A stretch of 64,000 nucleotides of DNA, taken from Hirudinaria manillensis (taxonomy: Eukaryota; Annelida; Clitellata; Hirudinida; Hirudinidae). The notes beneath the pieces are model-generated. The model ran no database searches. It worked only from the letters and a program-made list of their open reading frames with translations, and was not told where the DNA came from. The stretch spans positions 9,441,629 through 9,505,628 of the forward strand of contig CM067526.1 of assembly GCA_034509925.1 (NCBI GenBank). The letters run 5' to 3'. Of this stretch, positions 52,501-62,900 are shown one piece after another. Both the position numbers and the translations under genes were made by a program. The number at the start of each line of letters is the position of its first letter. Within the stretch, counting starts at the first letter, position 1.

Positions 52501-55500
52501 AATTTCACAACAATCTAGGGTCAATTTCAATATTCAATCAACGCAGCTGCAGGATATGGTTGTGGCTGTTTATGTCGATAATGATATTATTATTATTATT
52601 ATGTATTATGATTATTATTACCAACAAATATAATCAAAATTATAAACATCTAATCCTTATAATACATCTAGTTCATTTCATTCACCACCATTCAGAATTC
52701 TATTAAAAAAATCTAAAACTTTATGTATATTTTAGGCCACTATTTTTAGTATTTTCAAGCACATGACTTATTTGCATAAGTTCTTAATGACAATCACATA
52801 ACTATGACCAATCATAACCATCAGGATGAACCTGGAAGAAGGGCATGGTATTATGTTGTTTAACTTTTGTTATATATTGTAGTATCTGGCAAAAGAATTA
52901 ATAAACACTTTGTTTGAATTAATAAAGTTAATTAAAAGTCAGGTGAACCAAACCTTGCCTAATTAAAAGGAAAGTCAATCATCCCTAAATAAACTCAGAC
53001 ATTATTTTGTGGTCAGCTGAATCTATCCTCATCATCATCGTCATCATCTTCATTGTCCTAAGAAGACATTCATTAAACTCACATTGTACCAGGAACTGGT
53101 CTTTTTCTTTTTGCTCTCTGATGACGACGAAGACGACTTCCCAGCCTTGAAGCTTGCGTCACCGCTGCTGCTGCTCTTTCCGCCTGCCACCTTCTTCGGG
53201 GAGGTTCTGCCCGCGACGATCAGAGGAAGACTCAGGGGACCTGAACCACTCTTTTCGTAGGAGTCGGAAGTTCTGACGTCGAGTTCGCTCGGTGCAGTCT
53301 CCACCCCTCGGTCGTGGATCACGGTCTTGGCGCTGTCCATGCTGGCCACTCTCTGAATGACGTGTTTGCTCTGCAACCTTTGAAGCGCGGCCTCTTGGAA
53401 AAGATCCGTCAGAGGAGCGGGGCTGGTTTGACTGTCGATGCCCGCAAAATAAATCGAGATCAGAAATACGTACGCAAGATGAGTTCTGATGAGGGAATTT
53501 TGAATTCAAATTTTCAATTCAGATATATTTGGCAAAACAAAGTTTTTGTTTCATTTTGTTGCATAATCAGTGCAATTTTTATTTTACAGAGTAAATCTTA
53601 ATGAACATGATGAATATCCTTCTTTGATGAAGTAAAAAAAATACAGTAGTGATGGCAGTACCTTGCTGGTCCTCAACAGTTGTAAATGCATTTATTATTT
53701 GACAATTTATGAGCTAACAAATTGATTTCACTCATGAGTTTTGGGCACTCAGCTCATCTTTAAGTATTGCTATTATTATTATACACATTTTTCCTGCTTC
53801 TTCTCGGTCTCACAGCCGGTGATGAATGAATGCTGAGCACTACCAGTGCTCTCAGCAATTCACCCAAGAACTTTTCGAAGAATGTGGGCAGTGCCCAGCA
53901 AGGAGATCTTCTGAATCTCCGAAGTCTTTGGTCGTCCTGGTATCAACTCTACATACTTTGTAAAGTCTTTTCTTAGCGTTCCGAGCGCTCCTACAATTAC
54001 CGGAACGACTTTAGACTTCACTTTCCACATCCGGTTGATTTCAATCTCCAGGTCCTTGTATTTGCTAATTTTTTCAGCTTCTTTGAGCGCGATGTTCTTA
54101 TCATCCGGAACTGAAACATCGATTAGCATGCAAGACTTGGATCTCCTGTCATGGATAACAATGTCAGGTCTGTTGGCCAATATTTTCCTGTCCGTGATAA
54201 TCGCATAGTCCCATAGAATGGTGCAATCTTTTATATTCGTCACACTTTGGGGCGTGTGCTCGTACCATTTCTTTGGAACTTCCCATCCTAGCTCACGGCA
54301 TACAATCCAGTGGATGTAACTGGCCACCTTATTATGTCGGTGCAAATATTCAGTTGCTGCTAACACAGTGCAACCCGACGTTATGTGGCTTATCGTTTCT
54401 TGGGCCTTGCCACAGATCCTGCAATTGCCATCTATCTGCTGCTTCAATATCATACGTTGATGGTAACGTGTGTTTAGTGTCTGGTCTTGAGCTGCCATGA
54501 TCAAACTCTCAGTTTCGCCTTTGAGCCCAGCGCTTCTTAACCAAGCACAGCTTGCTTCTTTGTCCACCCAATTCTTTTCTAAGTTACAAAAGAATTGTCC
54601 ATGCATGGGCTTTTCCCTCAATTCATTTATTCTCTCCTTCTCCATGTTGTCCTTTAACATTTCTTTCACGGATGTTTGAACTGTGGGCAAGAACAGATAT
54701 TTATTTTTAATTGTCTTTGCTTCCTTAAGGAGAGAATATTTTGCCTTCCCTGCTTCATGCTTTTTGACAAGACTACAGAGCCTGTCTTTGCCCTGTTCAA
54801 TATAATCACTCAAGTTAACCATGGAGCATCTGTAAGCAGACATCAGTTGGATAAGTCCCCGGCCTCCATTGCGTCTCTTAATGTAGAGTCGACTAACATC
54901 TCCTTTTGGGTGATGAAGTCCATGCATCGTCAGCAACTTTCGAGTCTTGCGATCCATTTTGTCGATTTCAGACTTTCTCCAATCAATTATGCCAAAGCTA
55001 TAGGTGAGCACTGGAATTGCCAAAGCATTAATTGCCGATAACTTGTTCTTGGAATTTAACTCTGATTTGAGAATGAGACGCACTCTACGGTAATACTCTC
55101 TGGCTATTTTCTCCTTCATTTCAGGATGTTTAATGTCACCATTCTCATCGATTCCAAGATATTTGTACGCCTCCTCTTCGTTAAGGCTCTGAATTGAATT
55201 GTGATCGTCAAATGGCATGTTTCGGCTTTTGATCTGCTTGCCTCTCTTCATTATAGCTACGGCACACTTGTCTAAACCGAACTCCATGCAAATGTCATCA
55301 GTAAACGTTTTGACTGTGGTTAGGGCCTTGTTAAGTTGGGTTTCTGTTTTAGTAAATATTTTTAGATCATCCATGTAAAGTAAATGAGATATTTGTTCTT
55401 TTGGTTCTATTTCATATCCTACTTTTAATTTATTTAGCATATTTGATAAGGGTACTAAAGCCAAACAGAAAAGGAGGGGTGAGAGAGAGTCACCTTGGAA

Positions 55501-57385
55501 GATTCCTCTCTTAATGCTTATTCTATTGGTTTTTATGCAACCCAACTGATGACACAGCATAAGTTCGGTTTTCCATTCTTTCATCGAGCATTCCATGAAA
55601 CCGGTGATTCTAGCAGGGACTCCATACATCTTCATTGACGCCAAAATCCAAGAATGGGGGACACTATCGAATGCCTTCTTATAATCAATCCATGCCATTG
55701 CTAAATTCCTCTTCATTCTTTTGGCAGTACTTACAATCATCTTGTTTATAAGTAACTGGTCTTTACAACCTCTTGACCCTCGTTGACAGCCTTTCTGTTC
55801 TATAGGAAGGATGTTATTCTTATCAAGGTGTGTGTATAGCCGGTTTGATATTGCAGAGGTCAGCAATTTATATAAGGTGGGAAGACAGGTTATAGGTCGG
55901 TAATTTTTGGGATTGTTTTGGTTTGCACCTTTTGAGAGGAGAAATGTTACACCGGAGGTTAGCCAGGATGGTATATTTTCTGGGTTATTAATCAAATCAT
56001 TAAAAGCTATTGTAAGTATACTATGGAGAGAGGTAAAACGTTTAATCCAGAAATTTTGTATATTGTCAGGGCCTGGGGATTTCCAATTTGAAGATTTTTT
56101 AATAACTTCCTGAATTTCACTTATTGTAAATTCTTTCCATTCTTCTGTAACCACATTCCTAAATGCAATTTCCTCATCTCTTACCCAAGCTGCTTCAGTG
56201 TTGTGCACAATTTCATTCTCAAGAATTCCTCTCCAAAATTCTTCAATTTTCTCTGCAGAGGGTGGGTCACTAATTGCTTCGTTTCGTTTACATAAATGAC
56301 GGTAAAACTTCTTTGCATCCTCTTGGAAAAGCTTATTTTGATGGTACCCATCATTTCTTTTACAGTATCTCTTTAACCTTTGGGCAGTAGCCTGCAATTT
56401 CATCTTAATGTCTTGCTCCTTCTCTTCTAGGGACTTACTTTCGTCTTTGAAGAGGTGTTTAGCCTTATTGTGAACCCTCTTTGTTGCCACACCCTTTTTT
56501 ATTTCACTTATAATTGATAAATCCTTCCTGTACTGTTCTACTTTACTGCTGATCCGTACTTTCCATGCAGGTTCTTTCCTTCCGACGGGGCCATCTCGTG
56601 GTTTCTGTACCCCAGCTATGACACTGGCTGAGCAATAGATTAAATCATTAATTTCGCTTATATTAAGTTGCCTACCACCTATCATTTTGGATAAGATCTC
56701 ATTAGCTGCCTTTATCTTTTCTAAGGTATCCTTGCATATTCTTACTTTGTTAAGCTTTGGCCTATTATTGAAATCCAAGTGTTTATTTTCAAGCAATCTA
56801 CTTTTAATTTGTTGTTCTAAATCAGTAATATTTGTTGCTGGATCTTGGGGGTACTGAATGGTCAGAGAGTCAATTGCTTTCTGGGGAGACTGAAACTTTC
56901 CCTCACTTATCGATTCAATCACAATTTTAGTTTGTGTTTCTGATAGATGCCTCTCTGCGTTCTGACATGCACGATTTTTAATGTCTTGGAGTTCCATGTC
57001 ATTGAATTTCTTTGTGTTAATAATCCATCTTCTGGTGTTTGCTAGAGTATCCTTATTGATATTCTGGTGTATCTCAGGATTTCTACTTCTCCACGTCGTA
57101 TAAGTTCCTTTGACAACTCCTCCTTCATTTTTATTAGCTTGCGCATAATAAAAACACCACATCAGTTCAGCATACTGTTCCTTGGTCCACTGTTGCTTTT
57201 TATTCGCTAACTTCGAATTATTGACTTTTACAGTCGACCTGTAATCCTCAGATAGTCCATTTTGAGACTGTGTCTCGGTCTGGTGACTATTTGAAGAACT
57301 TAAGGAAACAACACTACGAATTTCCATTATTATTATTATATTATTATAATTATATTATTATTATTATATTATATTATTATTATTA

Positions 57386-57473
<88 letters not shown>

Positions 57474-57568
57474 ACACATTTTTCCTGCTTCTTCTCGGTC
57501 TCATAACCGGTGATGAATGAATGCTGAGCACTACCAGTGCTCTCAGCGATTCATCCAAGTACTTTCTG

Positions 57569-57610
<42 letters not shown>

Positions 57611-59939
57611 ACAAACCACTTGACCTTAACTTTTGCACCATAATTGAATTTTTCCTATTACACTTGGCCATGAAACAATTCAAAGGATTTTGTGTCAATT
57701 CATTTATAATTTTAGGAATTAAATAAATAATATTGAACTTTATCAATGGCTGATATTAAATTTAATCAAAATGTATACACAAGGCATCCTCATTCTATTT
57801 CCAGCATCTCTGGACATATTTGATTGCATCTTATACCATGTAACAACACATCTCTGCCACCGACCAATGGGATACTGACGGATGGGATTACTAATTGCAA
57901 CTCTTCTAATATGAGCAACACTTAATTAAGATTAGTACCAAGAAAATAACGGCAATTAACGAAATAAATAAGATCGCTAAGTGTAACCTAGGGATCAAAC
58001 TCCTTAATATAAGATCAGATTATAAAGAAAATAAAAATGAAATTTTGAAGTTAAAAAATTGTTGATGAATAGTTGAGGAAATAATAATTTAACAAACAAA
58101 AACAAAAAAATCCATAATTTTTAAGGAATGGGGAATGATTGAAGAAATAATAATAATACTTTAGCAAACAAATTAAACTGAAAAGACCTGCTTGAAATGG
58201 TTTTGCTAATGTGGCCAGTTGGCAGTTGGTCACAAGACAACGAGGAAGCACTCTGCGGGGAGTGGATGACAACCAACGGGATGCTTCCGGACATGGAAGT
58301 CGTCGTCATGGCAACCTCGTCCTCCGCCTTCATCTTTTCCGGCAAGGACAGAACGGATCCCGTCTCGCTCCCACGACCGACCTTCATGTCCACGAGGGAT
58401 CTGACCTCCGGGTCGAACGGCAAAGCTTCCCTTTCATCGGTTTCATTGCAAATGTCAGAATGCTTTTCTTTCGAGGGCGAACTCTGCCTCTTCCCGACGG
58501 GTGACTTGTCGAGATGCAAGCTCGACCTTATGACCTCCAGAGGAGATTTTCTACCGCTTTTCTTCCGCGGTGATTTTAGTTTCCCTTTCGTTTTAAAATT
58601 TTCACTTTCCACGGACTTTGCTCTCCTGGCACGATCCGAGGAGAGGTTGAGAAACTGACAATCGAGACTCCCCGATTTGTGACTCCTCGAAGCTACACTC
58701 AGTTTGTTGACATCCTCCAAACTGCAGTTAATGCTGCCAGCACCACTGCTACTGCTGCTGCTTTCTTTTTTCGATGCAAAGTTTCGAGCAGACGCCGAGA
58801 GTCGATTCCTGAGGAGCGAGAATCTCTGTCTGGGAACTTCAGTGGGGAGACTAATTCTGAGGACAGATGGATGGAAGGATGGATGGATGGATGGATTATG
58901 GACTAATAACTTAAAACTACTCTTTAATAAACTTAATAAACTCATCAAAGGTCACTAAGCATGCTAAAAACTAAACATTGACAACTATTCAGAAAACTAA
59001 ATGAGATCTAAATAAATAATTAACCATTTTAACAAAATTTAAATGGAATCAAGAAATAAAAAATATGAATAGAAGTAATGATACACATGTCTTAATATTC
59101 AGACATATTACAAATATTAATAATATTTATAAAATTATATAAAATGCTTGCCCAAAGAAGATGAGCAAATCAACATTTCATCGAAATTCTGAACTATATC
59201 TGAATATTGATCATAGTGTGTATGCAAACCTGATGATATTACATAGACACAGAGACCAATAATCACACCACGAGATAAGCAAACAGAAACAAATGCGTGT
59301 TGAAGCATATTTGTTACACAGACGTGTTTAAACTTAACTAGATTCAGTTTTAATGCTATCACCAAAGTTGTGATGAGAGTACTATGTCATAGTATTTTAA
59401 AAAAATGATTTGTACTTAGTCAGCTAAGACAAGACAACAGTGCATAAATAATGTAAATAATACTGATGATTGTGACCACAATCCAAGTAACTTCTTGTCA
59501 CATCACAGACAAAGAACATTATTATAATTAATGATGCCATAACCAATTTTGAAAGGACACCACCTAGTATATAAGAGCATCTTATATATTCATGATCATC
59601 AGCAAATAATGACATAGAATTGATAAAAAATGTATACTGGGACAATGTACAATATACAAATGGATGTAAACAAACTGATTTTTAATAATTGATTATTTAG
59701 TCTGACCTCCTGTGATCTTGATTGAGATGTTCTGGCAAGACTTGGAGCAACATGCAATCCCTTGGTTCCTGGAGAGTTCCAACATAAGTTGGGATGTTTC
59801 CTGTAGATGTAGCTGTCAATGTGTCCAAGTCATCCTTGACTGACTCAAACGGAAATACCACGGTGTCATGTCTGCATTCTAATGGGTTAAGACAGGCATC
59901 ACTGACTAAGGAAGATGAGGATACATTCAGTGCCTCCAT
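46572..59939 (-). CDS. GRAMD1/Aster-type ER-plasma membrane sterol transporter (GRAM, VASt, TM)
   Basis: Minus-strand exons: 59939-59707, 58856-58188, 53431-53083, 51325-51241, 51013-50910, 50595-50419, 50282-50103, 49938-49710, 49689-49495, 49345-49215, 49093-48993, 48862-48771, 48640-48587, 48185-47934, 47505-47421, 47096-46965, 46860-46572. They give 1118 aa. ER protein that senses PM sterol via GRAM and moves it with the VASt/ASTER domain. Disordered Ser-rich N-terminus (1-~405); GRAM (SSWYN, VLSPSYKSRSEDFKRIFK, QNWICFYANIFRWET, KLTKEKTARVIPNAIQICT, FASFGARDKVF); YGDELGLTSDDDDY linker; VASt (FNMSVDDVFHHCFSDS, LNPWTVECDAEG, INEGIPYGENFFITNRY); one TM (LIWFVCTVLVILMLF, ~972-992); C-terminal coiled region. 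Longer than vertebrate GRAMD1A-C (~700). The frame between exons 8 and 9 requires removal of 20 nt (49690-49709). The first Met at 59939 is preceded by an in-frame stop, but upstream splicing cannot be excluded. Confidence 0.9.
47641..47701. repeat. (AATC)n tetranucleotide microsatellite
   Basis: Two runs of caat/atca repeats interrupted by tacg and agtc, in the GRAMD1 intron between 47505 and 47934. Confidence 0.95.
48920..48965. repeat. (ATT/ATC/GTC)n compound microsatellite
   Basis: Trinucleotide run shifting from att to atc to gtc, in the short GRAMD1 intron between 48862 and 48993. Confidence 0.9.
49690..49709 (-). other. Candidate 20-nt intron (or 1-nt frame error) in GRAMD1
   Basis: On the minus strand it reads gtaagactagaaccgcaaag: a full gtaaga donor after ...GAAATCG, and an ag acceptor before CGTTTCC. 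Removing it changes the frame by exactly the amount needed to connect the acidic exon 8 (EDDEEDEEI) to the VASt exon (DYCAGHSHFSIDVLDEAF). Read through without splicing, the frame goes out of VASt and stops at 49468. Confidence 0.5.
51103..51147. repeat. (ATT)n microsatellite
   Basis: ATT/TTA repeats with single interruptions, in the GRAMD1 intron just downstream of exon 51325-51241. Confidence 0.9.
52581..52620. repeat. (ATT)n microsatellite
   Basis: ATT repeats interrupted by atgt/atg, in the GRAMD1 intron between 51325 and 53083. Confidence 0.85.
53832..53856 (-). other. 3'-UTR hairpin of the retrotransposon
   Basis: Perfect 7-bp stem gagcact/agtgctc around a 3-nt loop, extendable by gct/agc past a small bulge, just after the ORF stop. 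The sibling fragment at 57471-57565 keeps all of these bases. Plausible RNA signal for the element's own reverse transcriptase. Confidence 0.6.
53860..57327 (-). CDS. Retrotransposon ORF: reverse transcriptase + CCHC + restriction-like endonuclease (1155 aa, intact)
   Basis: Single uninterrupted frame. N-terminal ~60-200 holds a Trp-rich DNA-binding-like segment (WTKEQYAELMWCFYYA) and RRWIINTKK. RT domain ~420-700: D548 in IDYKKAFDS, GDSLSPLLF, and the catalytic YMDD at 651-654. A CCHC knuckle lies at 969-986 (CRIC..H..C). The C-terminal nuclease has PD at 1054-1055 and D1070 (IDVSVPDD), then a Lys/Glu-rich helix (KEAEKISKYKDLE), the PD-(D/E)xK-type pattern of R2/R4-group elements. Such proteins nick the target and prime reverse transcription from it. 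The ATG lies at the junction with the TAA tract, so either there is no 5' UTR or the copy is slightly 5'-truncated. The intact frame suggests recent activity. Confidence 0.92.
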   Translation of the reverse strand: MEIRSVVSLSSSNSHQTETQSQNGLSEDYRSTVKVNNSKLANKKQQWTKEQYAELMWCFYYAQANKNEGGVVKGTYTTWRSRNPEIHQNINKDTLANTRRWIINTKKFNDMELQDIKNRACQNAERHLSETQTKIVIESISEGKFQSPQKAIDSLTIQYPQDPATNITDLEQQIKSRLLENKHLDFNNRPKLNKVRICKDTLEKIKAANEILSKMIGGRQLNISEINDLIYCSASVIAGVQKPRDGPVGRKEPAWKVRISSKVEQYRKDLSIISEIKKGVATKRVHNKAKHLFKDESKSLEEKEQDIKMKLQATAQRLKRYCKRNDGYHQNKLFQEDAKKFYRHLCKRNEAISDPPSAEKIEEFWRGILENEIVHNTEAAWVRDEEIAFRNVVTEEWKEFTISEIQEVIKKSSNWKSPGPDNIQNFWIKRFTSLHSILTIAFNDLINNPENIPSWLTSGVTFLLSKGANQNNPKNYRPITCLPTLYKLLTSAISNRLYTHLDKNNILPIEQKGCQRGSRGCKDQLLINKMIVSTAKRMKRNLAMAWIDYKKAFDSVPHSWILASMKMYGVPARITGFMECSMKEWKTELMLCHQLGCIKTNRISIKRGIFQGDSLSPLLFCLALVPLSNMLNKLKVGYEIEPKEQISHLLYMDDLKIFTKTETQLNKALTTVKTFTDDICMEFGLDKCAVAIMKRGKQIKSRNMPFDDHNSIQSLNEEEAYKYLGIDENGDIKHPEMKEKIAREYYRRVRLILKSELNSKNKLSAINALAIPVLTYSFGIIDWRKSEIDKMDRKTRKLLTMHGLHHPKGDVSRLYIKRRNGGRGLIQLMSAYRCSMVNLSDYIEQGKDRLCSLVKKHEAGKAKYSLLKEAKTIKNKYLFLPTVQTSVKEMLKDNMEKERINELREKPMHGQFFCNLEKNWVDKEASCAWLRSAGLKGETESLIMAAQDQTLNTRYHQRMILKQQIDGNCRICGKAQETISHITSGCTVLAATEYLHRHNKVASYIHWIVCRELGWEVPKKWYEHTPQSVTNIKDCTILWDYAIITDRKILANRPDIVIHDRRSKSCMLIDVSVPDDKNIALKEAEKISKYKDLEIEINRMWKVKSKVVPVIVGALGTLRKDFTKYVELIPGRPKTSEIQKISLLGTAHILRKVLG
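57328..57470. repeat. (TAA)n/(ATT)n tract, target of the retrotransposon
   Basis: About 140 nt of mostly ATT units with a few ATATT and GTT interruptions, between the full element's 5' end and the 3' end of the truncated sibling copy. Confidence 0.95.
57471..57565 (-). mobile_element. 5'-truncated sibling copy (3' end only) of the same retrotransposon
   Basis: About 95 nt aligning to 53781-53874 of the full element with about five differences. It includes the conserved 3' hairpin and the gtgtataataat end, and is flanked on both sides by TAA repeats. Same orientation as the full copy. Confidence 0.9.
57566..57607. repeat. (TTA)n tract flanking the truncated element
   Basis: Perfect TTA/ATT units on the far side of the truncated copy; the remainder of the original insertion target. 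Confidence 0.95.
58865..58896. repeat. (GGAT)n microsatellite at a GRAMD1 splice acceptor
   Basis: On the minus strand it reads (CCAT)n followed by ctgtcctcag and the start of exon 58856-58188, so the repeat forms the pyrimidine-rich part of the acceptor. Confidence 0.85.
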
Positions 59940-62900
59940 GCTGGAGTATGATGATCCGGAATCACTCTTCTCCCTTTCAAAATTTGAATAACTAGTTTTG
60001 AATTAAAGCTAATAAATAAAGATATTAATAATGTTGTTGCATCTACAAATGCAGTGCATATGAAAAGTTTACAAAAACCCATAAATTTTAATACAGCTTA
60101 CAAAATATTGGACCCATATAATTAAAAATCGTTATTAGCCTGTGTGAGAAGATTACATTTGCAACTTATACATTATATAATCACAAAAATCACAAATCAT
60201 TAATTCTATAAAGTGATCCCTCTGGTCACTTAAGACCATTCTGCAGTTCAATAACCATTTACGTAGCACAGAATAAAATGGTTTGTGGTTTTTGTAATTT
60301 CCACCATATGCAGGAATGCCAACCATTCTGCCAACTGACACAAAATGTTTGCAAAGATGCAAAAAAATTTTTGGACTAATAATTCCTGAGCAAACCAATT
60401 TTTGCAAGCTAAACATTTTCCATATTTAGACCAAAGCACAACAACAACCATTAAAGTAACAACTGAAGAGACAAAATAATTGTAATACTTATAATATCTA
60501 ATCTTAAATTGTATATCAAATCTCAAAAAAGCTGACCTAAAATGGCAGTTTTAGAAATAGAATTTTAATTTTATATTTTTGGTCAAAGAACCAAACAATT
60601 CCAAAAACAAAAAAGGTCATCATTTTCACATGCAAACAAGCTAATTTCATATATACCATATATTTTAAATACAAATATGTTTATAAAATTAGATGATTTC
60701 TTTTAATATGAGATTGTAATAAAAGTTTATCTTTATGATGTTATTTTCCATTGCTCAAGTGAATATCAAGGATTTGAAATTTGAGAGAAGCATAAATTAA
60801 ATTAAGCTGAATTAAGAATTAAGCATACCAACACATATCAATGTTATTGCCGTATTATATTGGCTTATAATTAATATTATCTTGTATTATTATATTTTGT
60901 TTCAATTATTATTGTATTATTATATTTTGTTGATTATTTAATAAAAACTTGCTTAAAATGCATGCAACAGTCTCCATTGAACTTGTTGAACTGGAATTAA
61001 TGGATTCCGAGTATTTCCTTGTAAAGATTAGATAAATAATCAGATGTAGAACACATGCTGAGACTCCACACAAAGTCAAGTTGGACAGTAAGGTACAAAT
61101 GAATAAGGACTGAATGAAAAATCATGTTTGCAAAAGTGTGAGCAAATTTACCATAAATTATCATTAGAAAAAAATGTATTTACAAAAATTAAATTTTCTG
61201 CTGGTTATTCCATGATTCATTAGCGTTGAAATTGATGAAAATTGATTAGCAATCACTTACACACACCAGTTAAATGCTTTAGAACTCCCACAATTAATCA
61301 CCTTTTTACACACGAATGAGTAATACTCACATCTTAGAAATTGAGTTGAAGATTCATCATCCAAATTCAAAGTAAATTAAAACTCGCTCCAAAACACCAT
61401 CTTCTTTTTTTTGTGATAATTCATTACATCCACCAAAAAAAACAGGAATTATAAAATAAAGGTCAAGTTTTTTGACAAATATTGTTAAGCTCTAATCTCT
61501 CCGGAGCCAAAAAAACAAAAACAAATCTGTGACTGTCGAAACAAATGGAGAAGGAACACGAAAAACAGGCAAGGAAGAAACCAAAGGCTTTATAAGGGAA
61601 GTTGTTGGCTCTTGTTTTGTTCTAGTTATATGCAGAGGCAGCAGCAGCAAGAAAACAGCAATTAAACCAGTTTACATGTGGCAGTCATGAAAATCAAGCA
61701 TAAAATAATTATTCAATTATTCATTATTTGGCATTATATTAAATTTAAAAGAGGCTGCTGCTATAAACAAATGACTCAGGCAATAAATTTGTTTTTGAAC
61801 CAGAGGAAATAGTTAATCCGATAACAAAATAAACTCCCAGTCAGACTTCATAAGTCACAGGTGGATCAAATGCAAGTACCTCTGCTTTGGGAAGAGCAAT
61901 AAAACAATATCATCCAACATCTTCTCCAAACAATTTCACTCCCTTTCCTGCCAAACTTTCTTCTTGTTGGATTTTCTATAAAAAGATTGGATTTGTAACA
62001 AATGTGGCAGAAGAAATTATGGGAATGTGTTGCAATATAGGATTGCCAGCGATTACTTGTTTACATTAGAGGTGGCAGGCCAAAAAGACTGAAATATAGG
62101 CTGACAGAAGCAGATTACCTAAGGAATAGTTTATTATACAATGGTTATAATATAGTCCTAGAAAACATCAATCCACAAATATAAGCACGCACATGCCATT
62201 TAGATATGAACTTATCTTGAACAGCTAGTAGATTTGAAATTAGAAAAGGTGAAAAGTTGTTATGGTCTGAACAAGAGATAGAAGTTGAAGTGATGTACCA
62301 AAACAAAGAACAATTGTGAACAAAAAGTGAAGTCTAGTAAAGGATCTGTTGAGGATTGAAATAAACAGATGCATCTTTTAGTGTAATTGACAGAAACAAT
62401 TGTAAAACAAAAATGTTGTTAGGTGCCGGTTAAATTAACATTTAAGGAATGAATTAATGAAATTGTGTCAGTTGTACAGAATAATTTTGCTGTCTAGTTT
62501 CAATATATGTTTCTAAACAAATCAAGCCAAAATATAATAGACTTATAAAATGTAATAGCAACTTATGTAAATAAACAGTTCTTCCCAGACATTACATAAA
62601 ATGAAAGATATTCTAAAATATGAATGATCACTTAATGAAGTTGGTAAGGGCTGCAAATCAAGGTTTCGTACAGAAGGATTTATACCAAATTACAGTCTTT
62701 CTCTGAGGAAATCTGCATATATGTCCTTTTATAAGTCTTGTATAAACCAGGATATTCGCTAAAAAGCGAAACCGAAATTAATCAATGATGCCTCAAAATT
62801 CCAACGACGAGAGACTAAAAATTATAAGCATTTCGTCATCAGCAACTCATTCACTTAGAACCTTGGGACAAACCTTCCTTCTCAATACTCGCTCTATTTA

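Larger units (their letters stand above)
53771..57327 (-). mobile_element. Near-complete non-LTR retrotransposon, R4/Dong-like, inserted in a (TAA)n tract
   Basis: About 3.56 kb. On the minus strand it runs from a (TAA)n tract at its 5' side (57328 upward), through one intact ORF, a ~75-nt 3' UTR with a hairpin, to a 3' end gtgtataataataat that merges into TAA units. It lies in GRAMD1 intron 2 in the same orientation as the gene. Family assignment rests on the RT plus C-terminal restriction-like endonuclease layout and on the TAA target, both known for the R4/Dong clade; the clade name is inferred. Confidence 0.85.

Noticed and set aside
57270-57612. Poly-Tyr and poly-Asn open frames
   Set aside because: Translations of the (ATT)n microsatellite.
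60153-60526. Hydrophobic minus-strand frames as a small membrane protein
   Set aside because: Composition follows AT-rich sequence; no signal or splice support, and no recognised family.
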